A DNA stretch of 64,000 bases from Streptomyces sp. NBC_00358 (GCF_036099295.1 NZ_CP107976.1:7564001-7628000); one strand, 5' to 3'. Shown: positions 54,944-63,695, counted from the first letter of the stretch. Made by a program: numbers and translations. The notes: a model not told the origin generated them from the letters alone.

Positions 54944-55695
54944 GGAGCGACCGGCATCGCCCGCACGAGGCCACCGGCAGGCCGCCCCGCCCGGGCGCCC
55001 GGCACCGCGACGGGCGCGGCCTCCGGAGGCAGGCCCGCCCGCGGCAACGGGGGCGCGGCCCGCGAGGACCGGCAGCGGTCCCCGGGTGGGCGCGCCGTCG
55101 CGGTCCGCGCCGCGGACGGACCCTGCGTCACCCGGCCCCGGATTCCGGCTCCGGTACCGGCGTGACGGCCGGGCCCGGCGCCGGGCGCCCTGCCCCGCCC
55201 GGTCCCCGGACCGGCCGGCGGGCGTCGTGTCCTGCCCTGCACTGCACTGCCCTGCACTTCACGGTGCGGACAGGTTCGCGCGGTCGGGGTCCGGGCGTCG
55301 TACTCGCCCGACTGTCCGGACCGGCCGGTGGGGCGCCGTGTCGGGCACCCCGCGGTGCGGACGGGTTCGCACAGTCGGCACCCGAGCGCCCCACCCGTCC
55401 GGCGCCCGGACCGGTCGGCGGGTGCCCGGCCCGGCACTCGGGGGTGCCGGGCCGGCGGGCCGGTGGGCCCGGGGGCCCGTGGCGGACGCGTGTGCCTCGC
55501 TGCCAGGTCGGCATCGCGCGGCCGGGGTGCCCGGCCGTTCAGGCCCGCGCGATCCCGGCCTCGCACCGCCGGTCCGGCGCCCCGGCAGCCGCCCCGGCCC
55601 CACCGCCGCGGAATCGACCACCGCATTCGATGCCCCTCACCCGAACCCCTCACCCGAACCCGTCACTCGATCCCCCACCGAGAAAAGAGAACCCA
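54944..55695 (+). other. Long GC-rich repetitive intergenic region
   Basis: 752 bp with no supported gene; open frames here have the composition of random GC-rich DNA. It holds imperfect repeat units that begin with ccggaccggccggcgg or close variants at 55206, 55316 and 55406 and share the words ggtgcggac and gttcgc. A 12-bp-arm hairpin lies at 55426-55455. From about 55620 it becomes less GC-rich (cactcgatcccccaccgagaaaagag), holding the leader of the next gene. Confidence 0.6.
55426..55455 (+). terminator. Hairpin in the gap after the ABC operon
   Basis: Arms ccggcccggcac (55426-55437) and gtgccgggccgg (55444-55455), perfect 12 bp, loop tcgggg. It is far from the ABC operon (over 480 bp), so a terminator role is not certain. 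Confidence 0.4.
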
Positions 55696-57180
55696 GTGAC
55701 CCACCGCACCACCGCCCGGCCTCCCCTTCAGGCCGTCCTGTTCGACATGGACGGCACGCTCGTGGACACCGAGCGCCTGTGGTGGGAGGCGGTGGAGCAG
55801 GTGGCCGACGGGTTCGGGCACGTGCTGACGGGGGCCGATCAGCCGCAGGTGCTCGGGCGGCCCGTCGAGTACACCGCCGCGTGGTTGGCCGGGATCACCG
55901 GTGGGCCGGGAGAGGGGATCGCCGCCGAACTGCACCGGCGGTTCGCCGACCGGGTCCGAACGGGCATCGTGCCCCGCCCGGGGGCGACGGAACTGCTCGA
56001 CGCGCTCGCCCGTGAAGGTGTGCCCACCGCTCTGGTGACCGCGTCCCCGCGCGCGGTCGCCGACACCGTTCTCGAAGCGCTCGGCGCCGAACGCTTCGCC
56101 GTCTCCGTCACCGCCGACGACACCGAACGCACCAAGCCCGCCCCCGACCCCTACCTCGCCGCCTGCCGGGCTCTCGGCGTCGAACCCGCCGCCTGCGTCG
56201 CCGTCGAGGACACCCAGACCGGCGTCACCTCCGCCGAGTCGGCGGGCTGCGCCGTCCTCGCGGTGCCCTCGCTCGCGCCGATCGCGCCCGCGGCCGGCCG
56301 CACCGTGCTCGGCAGCCTGGAGGGGGTGTCCCCGGCCCGGCTGCGCGCGATGGTCGCCCCGGGCGAGCTGCGGGTGATGACCTGGAACCTCTGGTTCGGC
56401 GGCACCAAGGTCGACGGGTACCGCGAGAAGCAGATCGAGATCATCGCCGGGACGGGCGCGGACGTGATCGGCCTCCAGGAGACGTACGGGAGCGCGGCAC
56501 GGGAACTCGCCGACGCCCTCGGCTGGCATCACCACCAGGCGGGCGACAACCTCGGCGTCATCAGCCGCCACCCGATCACCGCCCGGCTGGGCGACCCGGA
56601 CGTCGGTTTCTACGGGGGGACCGGCGTCCGGCTCGAACTGGACGGCGGGCAGCGGGTGGACGTCTGGAGCGTCCACCTGGACTGCGCCCCGTACGGTCCG
56701 TACGAGGCACGCTTCGACGGACTTCCGGCGGCCGCGCTGATCGCGCACGAGAGCGGGCGGCTCGCCCGGATGGGGGAGATCCTGCGGCGGATCGCCGACT
56801 CCGCCGAGGAGTCCGTGCCCGTCGTCCTCACCGGCGACTTCAACGTGCCCTCGCATCTGGACTGGCCGGATGTCGCCTGGCCGGTGACGCGGGCCGCCGA
56901 GGAGGCGGGCCTGCGCGACTCCTACCGCGCGGCCCACCCGGACCCGGTACGGGATCCCGGGCACACCTGGTCGCCCGTCCACGCCGAGCACGAGGACGGC
57001 AGCGGGCGCCAAGAACCGCAGGACCGGATCGACTTCGTCCTGCACCGGGGCCTGACCGTCCTCGACTCCCGCACTCTGGTCAGCGGCACTCCGCGGGCCT
57101 GGCCGGAGGTGGCGGGCAACGACTGGCCCTCCGACCACGCGGCGGTCGTCACCGTATTCGCCCTGCCCGGCCACGAATGA
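55696..57180 (+). CDS. Fused HAD phosphatase and endonuclease/exonuclease/phosphatase (EEP) protein
   Basis: A 494-residue cytoplasmic fusion. Residues 15-215 are a HAD subfamily I hydrolase: VLFDMDGTLVD (nucleophile Asp), ALVTASPRA (motif II), KPAPDPYL (motif III Lys) and VAVEDTQTGVTSA (motif IV). Residues 222-494 are an EEP phosphodiesterase domain: RVMTWNLWFGG, IGLQETYG (metal Glu), VWSVHLD, VLTGDFNVPSHLD (Asp and Asn), DRIDFVLH and PSDHAAVV (catalytic His). No signal peptide. One open frame without a break joins them. An EEP plus HAD pair could hydrolyse a phosphodiester and then the monoester. It lies downstream of the ABC importer but 752 bp away. Confidence 0.88.
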   Translation: MTHRTTARPPLQAVLFDMDGTLVDTERLWWEAVEQVADGFGHVLTGADQPQVLGRPVEYTAAWLAGITGGPGEGIAAELHRRFADRVRTGIVPRPGATELLDALAREGVPTALVTASPRAVADTVLEALGAERFAVSVTADDTERTKPAPDPYLAACRALGVEPAACVAVEDTQTGVTSAESAGCAVLAVPSLAPIAPAAGRTVLGSLEGVSPARLRAMVAPGELRVMTWNLWFGGTKVDGYREKQIEIIAGTGADVIGLQETYGSAARELADALGWHHHQAGDNLGVISRHPITARLGDPDVGFYGGTGVRLELDGGQRVDVWSVHLDCAPYGPYEARFDGLPAAALIAHESGRLARMGEILRRIADSAEESVPVVLTGDFNVPSHLDWPDVAWPVTRAAEEAGLRDSYRAAHPDPVRDPGHTWSPVHAEHEDGSGRQEPQDRIDFVLHRGLTVLDSRTLVSGTPRAWPEVAGNDWPSDHAAVVTVFALPGHE

Positions 57181-57354
57181 GGGAAGGTGTCCCGTGACGG
57201 CGTGCAGCGTGCGTTGAACGCTCAGTCAGTCCGGACCATTGCGGTACGGGCTCAACATCGACTAGTTTGAGCCGCGCGCCCGCTACCCGCGAGTAACACA
57301 TGGGTTACCACACGTCACCCGGCCATCCGACCGTCCTGTCGTCCTGGGGAGACC

Positions 57355-59667
57355 ATGCGCTGGCCCTTCGGTCGTCCGTCCACGGTCCGTTCGCGGATCG
57401 TGGCCCTCTCGATCGCTCCGGTGATCGCCCTGATGACACTGTGGAGTTTCGCCATGGTGTCCGTCACCGGGGAACTCCGCGCACTGGTCCGCCTCCAGGG
57501 TGTCTACAACACCTTCGGTACGCCGGTCGACACGGCGGTAGGCCAGATCCAGATCGAACGACGCCTGGCCGCCGCCTACTTGGGCACGCGGCAGGGAACG
57601 GCGGCAGGCGTCGCGCTGCTGGCCCAGGAGCGCCGCACCGACCGCGCGGTGACCGCCCTGCGCGCGGCGGTCCGGGGCGGGGACCGGGGCAGTCTGTCCG
57701 GTCAGCAGCGGCAGGCGCTCGACGCCATGCTCCATTCCGTCGACGGGCTGGAGGGGCTCCGCGACCGGGTGTTGTCCCACACCGTCACCTGGGACCGGGC
57801 CGTGGCCGAATACAGCACCCTGGTGGAGCCCTCGTTCGACGTCGAGTCCGCGCTGACGGCGCTCCAGGCGGGTCAACTGGCCCGTGAGTCACAGACGGTC
57901 GTCGAGCTGGTGCGGGTCCGGGACTTCGTGTCCCGCGAGGACGCGCTCGTCGCCGGGGCACGAGCCGCCGGAAGCCTCACGGACGGCCAGTACGACACCC
58001 TCACCGCGACCGTCGAGGACCGCCGGGTCTTCGAACGGACCTATGTGCCCGACCTTCCGGCCGACTCGCGCGCCCTCTTCGAGGACTTCCAGCGCGACGA
58101 CCTCCACAAGGAGCTGACCCGGGACGAGGACGCCCTGCTCCGGGCGGGCGCGCGGCGCGCGGGCGAAGCGGTGGCGGCCGGCTCCTGGCGCACCACCACC
58201 GACCGCGCCGTCAAGCGGTACATGCGGCTGTGCACCCGGTCGGCGGTCAACTCCGCCGCGCGCGGGCGGACGTTCGCCTACCAGGAGCTGGCCAAGGCCG
58301 CGATCGTCGGCGTGCTCGGCCTGGCCGCCGTGGGCCTGTCCCTCTGGTTCGCGGTGCGCGGCGCCCGGCGGATCTCGCGCCGCCTGGAGTCGCTGCGGGA
58401 CGCCGCCGATCTGCTGACCAATCGTCAGCTTCCGCACGTCATGGAGCGGTTGAGCGCCGGAGAAGAGATCGACGCCGCCGCCGAGGCGCCGCCGCTGGCC
58501 GACGTGGAGGCGGTGGCCGACGAGATCGGCCAGGTCGGCCGGTCCTTCAACACCGCCCGGCTCGCCGCCGTGGAGGCCGCCGTCAAGCAGGCCACCCTGC
58601 GCCGCGGGCTGTTCGCGGTGCTCCTGAACATCGCCCGCCGCAACCAGGCGCTCGTCCACCGCCAGCTCAAGCTCGTCGACACGCTGGAGCGGCGCACCGA
58701 CGACCCGGACGTCCTGGACGACCTGTTCCGGATCGATCACCTCACCACCCGGATGCGGCGCCACGCGGAGAGCCTGATCATCCTCTCCGGCTCGGCCCCG
58801 GGCCGCCGTTGGCGTCGGCCGGTACCCGTCGCCGAGGTGGTGTCCTCCGCGGTGAGCGAGATCGAGCAGTACGCGCGCGTCGTGGTGCCCCCGATGCCCG
58901 AGGTCGGCGTCGCGGCGGACGCCGTCGCCGACGTCGTCCATCTGATCGCCGAACTCGTCGAGAACGCGACCGTGTTCTCACCGCCCCGCACCCAGGTGAC
59001 CCTGCGCACCGGACGGGCCGGGAGCGGCTTCGTCCTGGAGATCGACGACCGGGGCCTCGGCCTCGCGCCGGACCAGATCGACGAGGCCCACCGCACCCTC
59101 ACCACGCCGGAGGACTTCGACCCGACCCGGCACGACCGGCTCGGGCTGTACGTGGTGGGGCGGCTCGCGGCACGCCACGGCATCAAGGTCACACTGTGCC
59201 GCTCGCCGTACGGCGGTACGACGGCGGTGGTGCTGTTGCCGGAGGCCGTTCTCGCGCCGGTGGACCCGGCGCGCCCGGCGGCGGACCCGGAACCGGTGGG
59301 GCTGCCCGTCCGGACCGGCACCCTGGTCCTCCCGGGGCAGCGGAGGACGCGGCGTGAACTGGAGGACGGCACCGCGCCGCAGGAGGCTCCGGTTCCGGAC
59401 CCGCCGGTGCTGCCCACCCGGGTCCGCCAGCGGGCCCTCGCCCCCGAGCTGCGCGACGCGGCACCCGTGGCCGACGGGGCGCCGGAGCGCGAGGTCACGG
59501 CGGAGGAGATGCGCGCCGTCTTCGGGGCCTTCCAGCGCGGCCTCGACCGTGGCCGCAAGGGCCTGCCCACACAGCCGGAAACCGGCGGGCCCGGTACAGC
59601 GCGGTCCGGCCCCGCCGCGCAGCGAACCGACACCGAGGAAGGGACGGACGCCGACGATGCGCCCTGA
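57355..59667 (+). CDS. Conservon sensor kinase-like protein (CvnA type) with nitrate-sensing domain
   Basis: A 770-residue membrane protein. Helix one is SIAPVIALMTLWSFAMVSV (about 20-38), then an extracytoplasmic NIT-type sensor region with IQIERRLAAAYLGTRQG, a second helix (AAIVGVLGLAAVGLSLWFAV near 317), a linker with HAMP-like RISRRLESLRDAADLLTN, and an ATPase domain with N box ELVENATVFSPP, G1 DRGLGL and G2 RLGLYVVGRLAARHGI. The usual phospho-acceptor histidine box is not obvious, as in other CvnA proteins. The C-terminal 150 residues are Pro-rich and probably disordered. The start overlaps a RBS GGGGAGA. It leads a three-gene operon. Confidence 0.9.
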   Translation: MRWPFGRPSTVRSRIVALSIAPVIALMTLWSFAMVSVTGELRALVRLQGVYNTFGTPVDTAVGQIQIERRLAAAYLGTRQGTAAGVALLAQERRTDRAVTALRAAVRGGDRGSLSGQQRQALDAMLHSVDGLEGLRDRVLSHTVTWDRAVAEYSTLVEPSFDVESALTALQAGQLARESQTVVELVRVRDFVSREDALVAGARAAGSLTDGQYDTLTATVEDRRVFERTYVPDLPADSRALFEDFQRDDLHKELTRDEDALLRAGARRAGEAVAAGSWRTTTDRAVKRYMRLCTRSAVNSAARGRTFAYQELAKAAIVGVLGLAAVGLSLWFAVRGARRISRRLESLRDAADLLTNRQLPHVMERLSAGEEIDAAAEAPPLADVEAVADEIGQVGRSFNTARLAAVEAAVKQATLRRGLFAVLLNIARRNQALVHRQLKLVDTLERRTDDPDVLDDLFRIDHLTTRMRRHAESLIILSGSAPGRRWRRPVPVAEVVSSAVSEIEQYARVVVPPMPEVGVAADAVADVVHLIAELVENATVFSPPRTQVTLRTGRAGSGFVLEIDDRGLGLAPDQIDEAHRTLTTPEDFDPTRHDRLGLYVVGRLAARHGIKVTLCRSPYGGTTAVVLLPEAVLAPVDPARPAADPEPVGLPVRTGTLVLPGQRRTRRELEDGTAPQEAPVPDPPVLPTRVRQRALAPELRDAAPVADGAPEREVTAEEMRAVFGAFQRGLDRGRKGLPTQPETGGPGTARSGPAAQRTDTEEGTDADDAP

Positions 59668-60160
59668 CCAGCTCCCAGAGCACCCCGCTCGCACCCTGGA
59701 GGCCCGGAACCCGGAACCGGCGGGTGCCGCCGCCGACCCAGGGGGCGACGGGGACCGGCCCGGCACCGATCTCGGCTGGCTGCTCGACGACCTCGTGGCC
59801 AGGACCGACCACGTCCGCCAGGCCGTGCTCCTCACCGCCGACGGTCTCCCGCTGAGCTGCTCGGACGGCATGCGCAGACGGGACATCGAGCACCTCGCCG
59901 CGGTCTGCGCCGGCTTCCACAGCCTGGCCCGTTCGGCGGGCGAACGCTTCGCCGCCGGCGGTGTGCGCCAGACCATGGTGATGCTCGACGACGCCTACCT
60001 CTTCATCACCCCGGCGGGTGACGGAAGCCGGCTGGCCGTGCTCAGCGAGGTGCAGACGGACGTCGGACAGCTCGCCCACGAGATGGAACTGCTCGTCCGC
60101 CGCGTCGGCCGCCACATGGCCGCCGCCGTACGTTCGGCGGCTGACCCCGCGGGCCACTGA
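59657..60160 (+). CDS. Roadblock/LC7 domain protein (CvnB type)
   Basis: A 167-residue protein with a disordered N-terminus (1-35) and a Roadblock/LC7 domain (DLGWLLDDLVARTDHVRQAVLLTADGLPL to MVMLDDAYLFIT and SEVQTDVGQLAHEMELLV). In conservons this family supports a small GTPase. It overlaps the sensor gene by 11 bp. The TGA is followed after 7 bp by the next gene. Confidence 0.92.
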   Translation: MRPDQLPEHPARTLEARNPEPAGAAADPGGDGDRPGTDLGWLLDDLVARTDHVRQAVLLTADGLPLSCSDGMRRRDIEHLAAVCAGFHSLARSAGERFAAGGVRQTMVMLDDAYLFITPAGDGSRLAVLSEVQTDVGQLAHEMELLVRRVGRHMAAAVRSAADPAGH

Positions 60161-60167
60161 TCCGGCC

Positions 60168-60548
60168 GTGACCGACGACCACTGGTACGAGGACGAGACA
60201 GGGCCGATGGTCCGGCCCTACACCGTCACCGGGGGCCGGACCAGGCCCTCGGACCGGCACGTCATCGATCTGATGTCGCAGGTCACGGTCCTGGAGACGG
60301 ACGGTGGACGGCCCGGCGTCGATCATTCGTCGGCGGCCCTGCTCGACCTGGCCCGCCGCGGGCCCCGGCCGGTCGTCGAGCTCGCCGCGGACGCCGACCT
60401 GCCGCTGACCGTCGTCCGCGTCCTGCTCGGCGACCTGGCCGAGGCCGGTCTGGTGCGCATCGACGAGCCGCACCGTCCGCCACCCGGAGGCCCGGTGGCC
60501 GACCCGGAACTGCTGCGCGAGATCGTGGAGCGGCTGCGCGAACTGTGA
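60168..60548 (+). CDS. DUF742 winged-helix protein (CvnC type)
   Basis: A 126-residue protein with the DUF742 features: MVRPYTVTGGRTRP near residue 14, HVIDLMSQV, then PVVELAADADLPLTVVRVLLGDLAEAGLV, a winged-helix-like stretch. It is the third standard conservon gene. The fourth, a small MglA-like GTPase (CvnD), should follow directly but does not; 501 bp of noncoding sequence come next. The GTG start is chosen because it gives the conserved N-terminus after CvnB. Confidence 0.92.
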   Translation: MTDDHWYEDETGPMVRPYTVTGGRTRPSDRHVIDLMSQVTVLETDGGRPGVDHSSAALLDLARRGPRPVVELAADADLPLTVVRVLLGDLAEAGLVRIDEPHRPPPGGPVADPELLREIVERLREL

Positions 60549-60907
60549 GCCCCCCGAAGCGCCCCGCGGTCCGAACCGGCGGGCGAGCCGGCCGCGCGTC
60601 CGGACGGCTCTGAGACGGGGTGCGGGCCGGTCCGGACCGGCCCGAGCCCGGCTGGTGAGCCGGACACGCGTCCGGACGGGTGGGCGAGGCGCGGGTCTGG
60701 ACCGGTCGGAGAGCGTGGCAAGGGGCTCCTTCCGGCGGTGCGGCCGGTGCGTCGGTGCGTCGGACGCGGGGGCCAGGGTGCTGGAATTCTCAGGGGGCGG
60801 CCTGTCTCCGGGCTGTCCCCGCGGTCGCTCCGCCCCGGGGCGCGGAACCCGCCTGTGACCTGCGCCTCCCTGGGGAACGGGGTCATGACGGGGCCCGCGG
60901 CGAGGTG

Positions 60908-60966
60908 CGCAACGAATCGCCGCCGAGCGCCCTACGCACGCAACGAATCGTTCGGTGGCGCGCAAC
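60908..60966 (+). promoter_or_regulatory. Helically phased CGCAAC array upstream of the nitrilase gene
   Basis: CGCAAC occurs at 60908, 60939 and 60961; the first two are part of the 12-mer cgcaacgaatcg. Spacings of 31 and 22 bp are about three and two helical turns. The second copy forms the dyad aacga-a-tcgtt. The array ends 15 bp (start to start) from a putative -35 box, exactly as at 47.8 kb upstream of the amino acid permease. Probable Lrp-type operator. Confidence 0.65.
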
Positions 60967-60975
60967 AGGTCCGTC

Positions 60976-61005
60976 TTGTCCGCCCGAGCCGGCCGACCGT
61001 ACCGT
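60976..61005 (+). promoter_or_regulatory. Putative promoter of the nitrilase gene
   Basis: TTGTCC (60976-60981), an 18-bp spacer and TACCGT (61000-61005) resemble a sigma-HrdB promoter. It lies 45 bp before the ATG and directly after the phased CGCAAC motifs. Confidence 0.5.
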
Positions 61006-61049
61006 CTATCTGGCCCCCGAATCCCCCTTCGTACCGGTGGAGAACCCGC

Positions 61050-61877
61050 ATGCGCACAGCCCTGCTCCAGAGCTCCGGCCGCCCCGGCTCGATCGTCGAG
61101 AACCTCAAGGTGCTCGACGACGCCGCGGGCCGCGCCGCCGCGTCGGGCGCCGGGCTGGTCGTGACGTCGGAGATGTTCCTGACCGGCTACGCCATCGGCG
61201 ACGACATCGCACGCCTCGCCGAGCCCGCCGACGGCGACTCCGCCGACGCGGTGGCCGACATCGCCACCCGCCACGGCGTGGCGATCGCCTACGGCTACCC
61301 CGAGCGCGAGGCCGGACCGGGTGAGGGCGAAGGCTCCCAGGCCGACGGCGCGGCGAGGGTCTTCAACTCCGTGCAGTTGATCTCCGCCGACGGCGCCCGG
61401 CTCGCGAACTACCGCAAGACCCACCTCTTCGGCTGCTTCGAGCACGACCACTTCACGCCCGGCGACCAGCCCGTCGTACAGGCGGAACTGGACGGACTGC
61501 GGGTCGGCCTCATGATCTGCTACGACGTCGAGTTCCCGGAGAACGTCCGCGCGCACGCCCTCGCCGGCACCGACCTGCTGCTCGTGCCGACGGCGCAGAT
61601 GCACCCGTTCCAGTTCGTCGCCGAGTCCGTCGTCCCGGTCCGTGCCTTCGAGAACCAGATGTACGTCGCCTACGTCAACCGCACCGGTCCGGAAGGGGAG
61701 TTCGAGTTCGTCGGACTGTCCACGCTGGCCGGGCCCGACGGAGTCGCCCGCGCCCGAGCGGGCCGCGGCGAGGAACTGGTCCTGGCGGACGCCGACCCCG
61801 TACTCCTCGCGGCCTCGCGTGAGACGAACCCGTACCTGAAGGACCGCCGCCCCGGTCTCTACGGGTCCCTCGTCTGA
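61050..61877 (+). CDS. Nitrilase superfamily carbon-nitrogen hydrolase
   Basis: A 275-residue amidase of the nitrilase fold. The catalytic triad is visible: Glu in TSEMFLTGY, Lys in YRKTHLFG, Cys in MICYDVEFPE. A fourth conserved Glu region and HPFQFVAESVVPVRAFENQMYVAYVNRTG follow. It is an amide or N-carbamoyl hydrolase by family, not a true nitrilase by any visible mark. The ATG at 61050 follows GGTGGAG and gives the family start MRTALLQSSGRPG. The amine oxidase gene begins 79 bp downstream, so the two are probably one operon. Confidence 0.9.
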   Translation: MRTALLQSSGRPGSIVENLKVLDDAAGRAAASGAGLVVTSEMFLTGYAIGDDIARLAEPADGDSADAVADIATRHGVAIAYGYPEREAGPGEGEGSQADGAARVFNSVQLISADGARLANYRKTHLFGCFEHDHFTPGDQPVVQAELDGLRVGLMICYDVEFPENVRAHALAGTDLLLVPTAQMHPFQFVAESVVPVRAFENQMYVAYVNRTGPEGEFEFVGLSTLAGPDGVARARAGRGEELVLADADPVLLAASRETNPYLKDRRPGLYGSLV

Positions 61878-61956
61878 CCTCCCGTCCGGACCCCCGGTCC
61901 GGCCCGGCCGAACCAGCCCTCCCCTCACCAGTTTTCGCGCAAGGAGTCCGTACCCC

Positions 61957-63651
61957 ATGACGTCCACCGTGCCCAACGCCGTCCAGCACGCCGACGTGCA
62001 GCAGCCGCCGATCACCATGTTCGGCCCGGACTTCCCCTACGCCTACGACGACTTCCTCGCGCACCCCGCGGGCCTCGGGCAGATACCCGCGACCGAGCAC
62101 GGCACCGAGGTCGCCGTCATCGGCGGCGGACTGTCCGGCATCGTGGCCGCCTACGAGCTGATGAAGATGGGCCTCAAGCCCGTCGTCTACGAGGCCGACG
62201 AGATCGGCGGCCGGCTGCGCACGGTCGGTTTCGAGGGCTGCGACCCCTCGCTGACCGCCGAGATGGGCGCGATGCGTTTCCCGCCCTCCTCCACCGCCCT
62301 CCAGCACTACATCGACCTGGTGGGACTTCAGACCCGCCCGTTCCCCAACCCCCTCGCCGAGTCCACGCCTTCGACGGTCGTCGACCTCAAGGGCGAGTCG
62401 CACTACGCGACCTCCGTCGACGACCTGCCGCAGGTCTACCGCGACGTCATGAACGCCTGGAACGCCTGCCTGGAGGACGGCGCCGACTTCTCCGACATGA
62501 ACCAGGCCATGCGGGAGCGCGACGTTCCGCGCATCCGGGAGATCTGGTCGAAGCTCGTCGAGAAGCTCGACAACCAGACCTTCTACGGCTTCCTCTGCGA
62601 GTCGGAGTCCTTCAAGTCCTTCCGGCACCGCGAGATCTTCGGCCAGGTCGGCTTCGGCACCGGCGGCTGGGACACCGACTTCCCGAACTCCATCCTGGAG
62701 ATCCTGCGCGTCGTCTACACCGAGGCCGACGACCACCACCGCGGCATCGTCGGCGGCTCCCAGCAGCTTCCGCTGCGGCTGTGGGAGCGCGAGCCGCAGA
62801 AGATCGTCCACTGGGCGTACGGCACCTCGCTGTCGACGCTGCACGACGGCGCCCCGCGTCCGGCCGTGACCCGGCTGAACCGCACCGCGGGCAACGGCAT
62901 CACGGTGACGGACGCGAACGGTGACATCCGCACGTTCAAGGCGGCGATCTTCACCGCCCAGTCCTGGATGCTGCTCTCCAAGGTCGCCTGCGACGACTCG
63001 CTCTTCCCGATCGACCACTGGACGGCGATCGAGCGCACCCACTACATGGAGAGCTCCAAGCTCTTCGTCCCCGTCGACCGGCCGTTCTGGCTGGACAAGG
63101 ACGAGGAGACGGGTCGTGACGTCATGTCGATGACGCTCACCGACCGCATGACGCGCGGTACCTACCTCCTGGACGAGGGCCCGGACAAGCCCGCCGTCAT
63201 CTGCCTCTCGTACACGTGGTGCGACGACAGCCTCAAGTGGCTGCCGCTGTCCGCGAGCGAGCGGATGGAGGTCATGCTGAAGTCGCTCGGCGAGATCTAC
63301 CCGAAGGTCGACATCAGGAAGCACATCATCGGCAACCCGGTGACCGTGTCCTGGGAGAACGAGCCCTACTTCATGGGCGCGTTCAAGGCCAACCTGCCCG
63401 GCCACTACCGCTACCAGCGCCGCCTGTTCACGCACTTCATGCAGGAGTCGCTGCCCGAGGACAAGCGGGGCATCTTCCTCGCCGGCGACGACATCTCCTG
63501 GACGGCCGGCTGGGCCGAGGGCGCCGTCCAGACCGCGCTGAACGCGGTCTGGGGCGTCATGCACCAGCTCGGCGGGACGACCGACCCGAGCAACCCCGGG
63601 CCCGGCGACGTCTACGACGAGATCGCCCCGGTGGAACTCCCCGAGGACTGA
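61957..63651 (+). CDS. Flavin monoamine oxidase family protein (amino acid monooxygenase/oxidase-like)
   Basis: A 564-residue flavoenzyme. The FAD-binding motif VIGGGLSGIVAAYELMKMG starts near residue 51, then VVYEADEIGGRLRT, EMGAMRFPPSSTAL (isoalloxazine contact) and the C-terminal FAD end FLAGDDISWTAGWAEGAVQ. Length and the RFPP motif fit L-amino acid oxidase and tryptophan or phenylalanine 2-monooxygenase types better than short amine oxidases. With the upstream amidase it could form an amino acid to amide to acid route (inference). AAGGAG lies 10 bases before the ATG. Confidence 0.87.
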   Translation: MTSTVPNAVQHADVQQPPITMFGPDFPYAYDDFLAHPAGLGQIPATEHGTEVAVIGGGLSGIVAAYELMKMGLKPVVYEADEIGGRLRTVGFEGCDPSLTAEMGAMRFPPSSTALQHYIDLVGLQTRPFPNPLAESTPSTVVDLKGESHYATSVDDLPQVYRDVMNAWNACLEDGADFSDMNQAMRERDVPRIREIWSKLVEKLDNQTFYGFLCESESFKSFRHREIFGQVGFGTGGWDTDFPNSILEILRVVYTEADDHHRGIVGGSQQLPLRLWEREPQKIVHWAYGTSLSTLHDGAPRPAVTRLNRTAGNGITVTDANGDIRTFKAAIFTAQSWMLLSKVACDDSLFPIDHWTAIERTHYMESSKLFVPVDRPFWLDKDEETGRDVMSMTLTDRMTRGTYLLDEGPDKPAVICLSYTWCDDSLKWLPLSASERMEVMLKSLGEIYPKVDIRKHIIGNPVTVSWENEPYFMGAFKANLPGHYRYQRRLFTHFMQESLPEDKRGIFLAGDDISWTAGWAEGAVQTALNAVWGVMHQLGGTTDPSNPGPGDVYDEIAPVELPED

Positions 63652-63695
63652 TCCTTCCCCGCGGGGCGCGGGGCGCGGGGCGCGCGGCGTGCGGG

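Larger units (their letters stand above)
60549..61049 (+). other. Intergenic region after the conservon
   Basis: 501 bp without a supported gene and no remnant of a GTPase coding sequence (no GxxxxGK(S/T) motif seen in any frame). It contains a perfect 20-bp palindrome gggccggtccggaccggccc (60624-60643), possibly the conservon terminator, and several ccggac words. The right part carries CGCAAC motifs and a putative promoter for the nitrilase gene. Confidence 0.55.

Noticed and set aside
55086-56015. Open frame across the long gap before the HAD-EEP gene
   Set aside because: Translation is Arg/Pro/Gly-rich without motifs and runs out of frame into the HAD gene.
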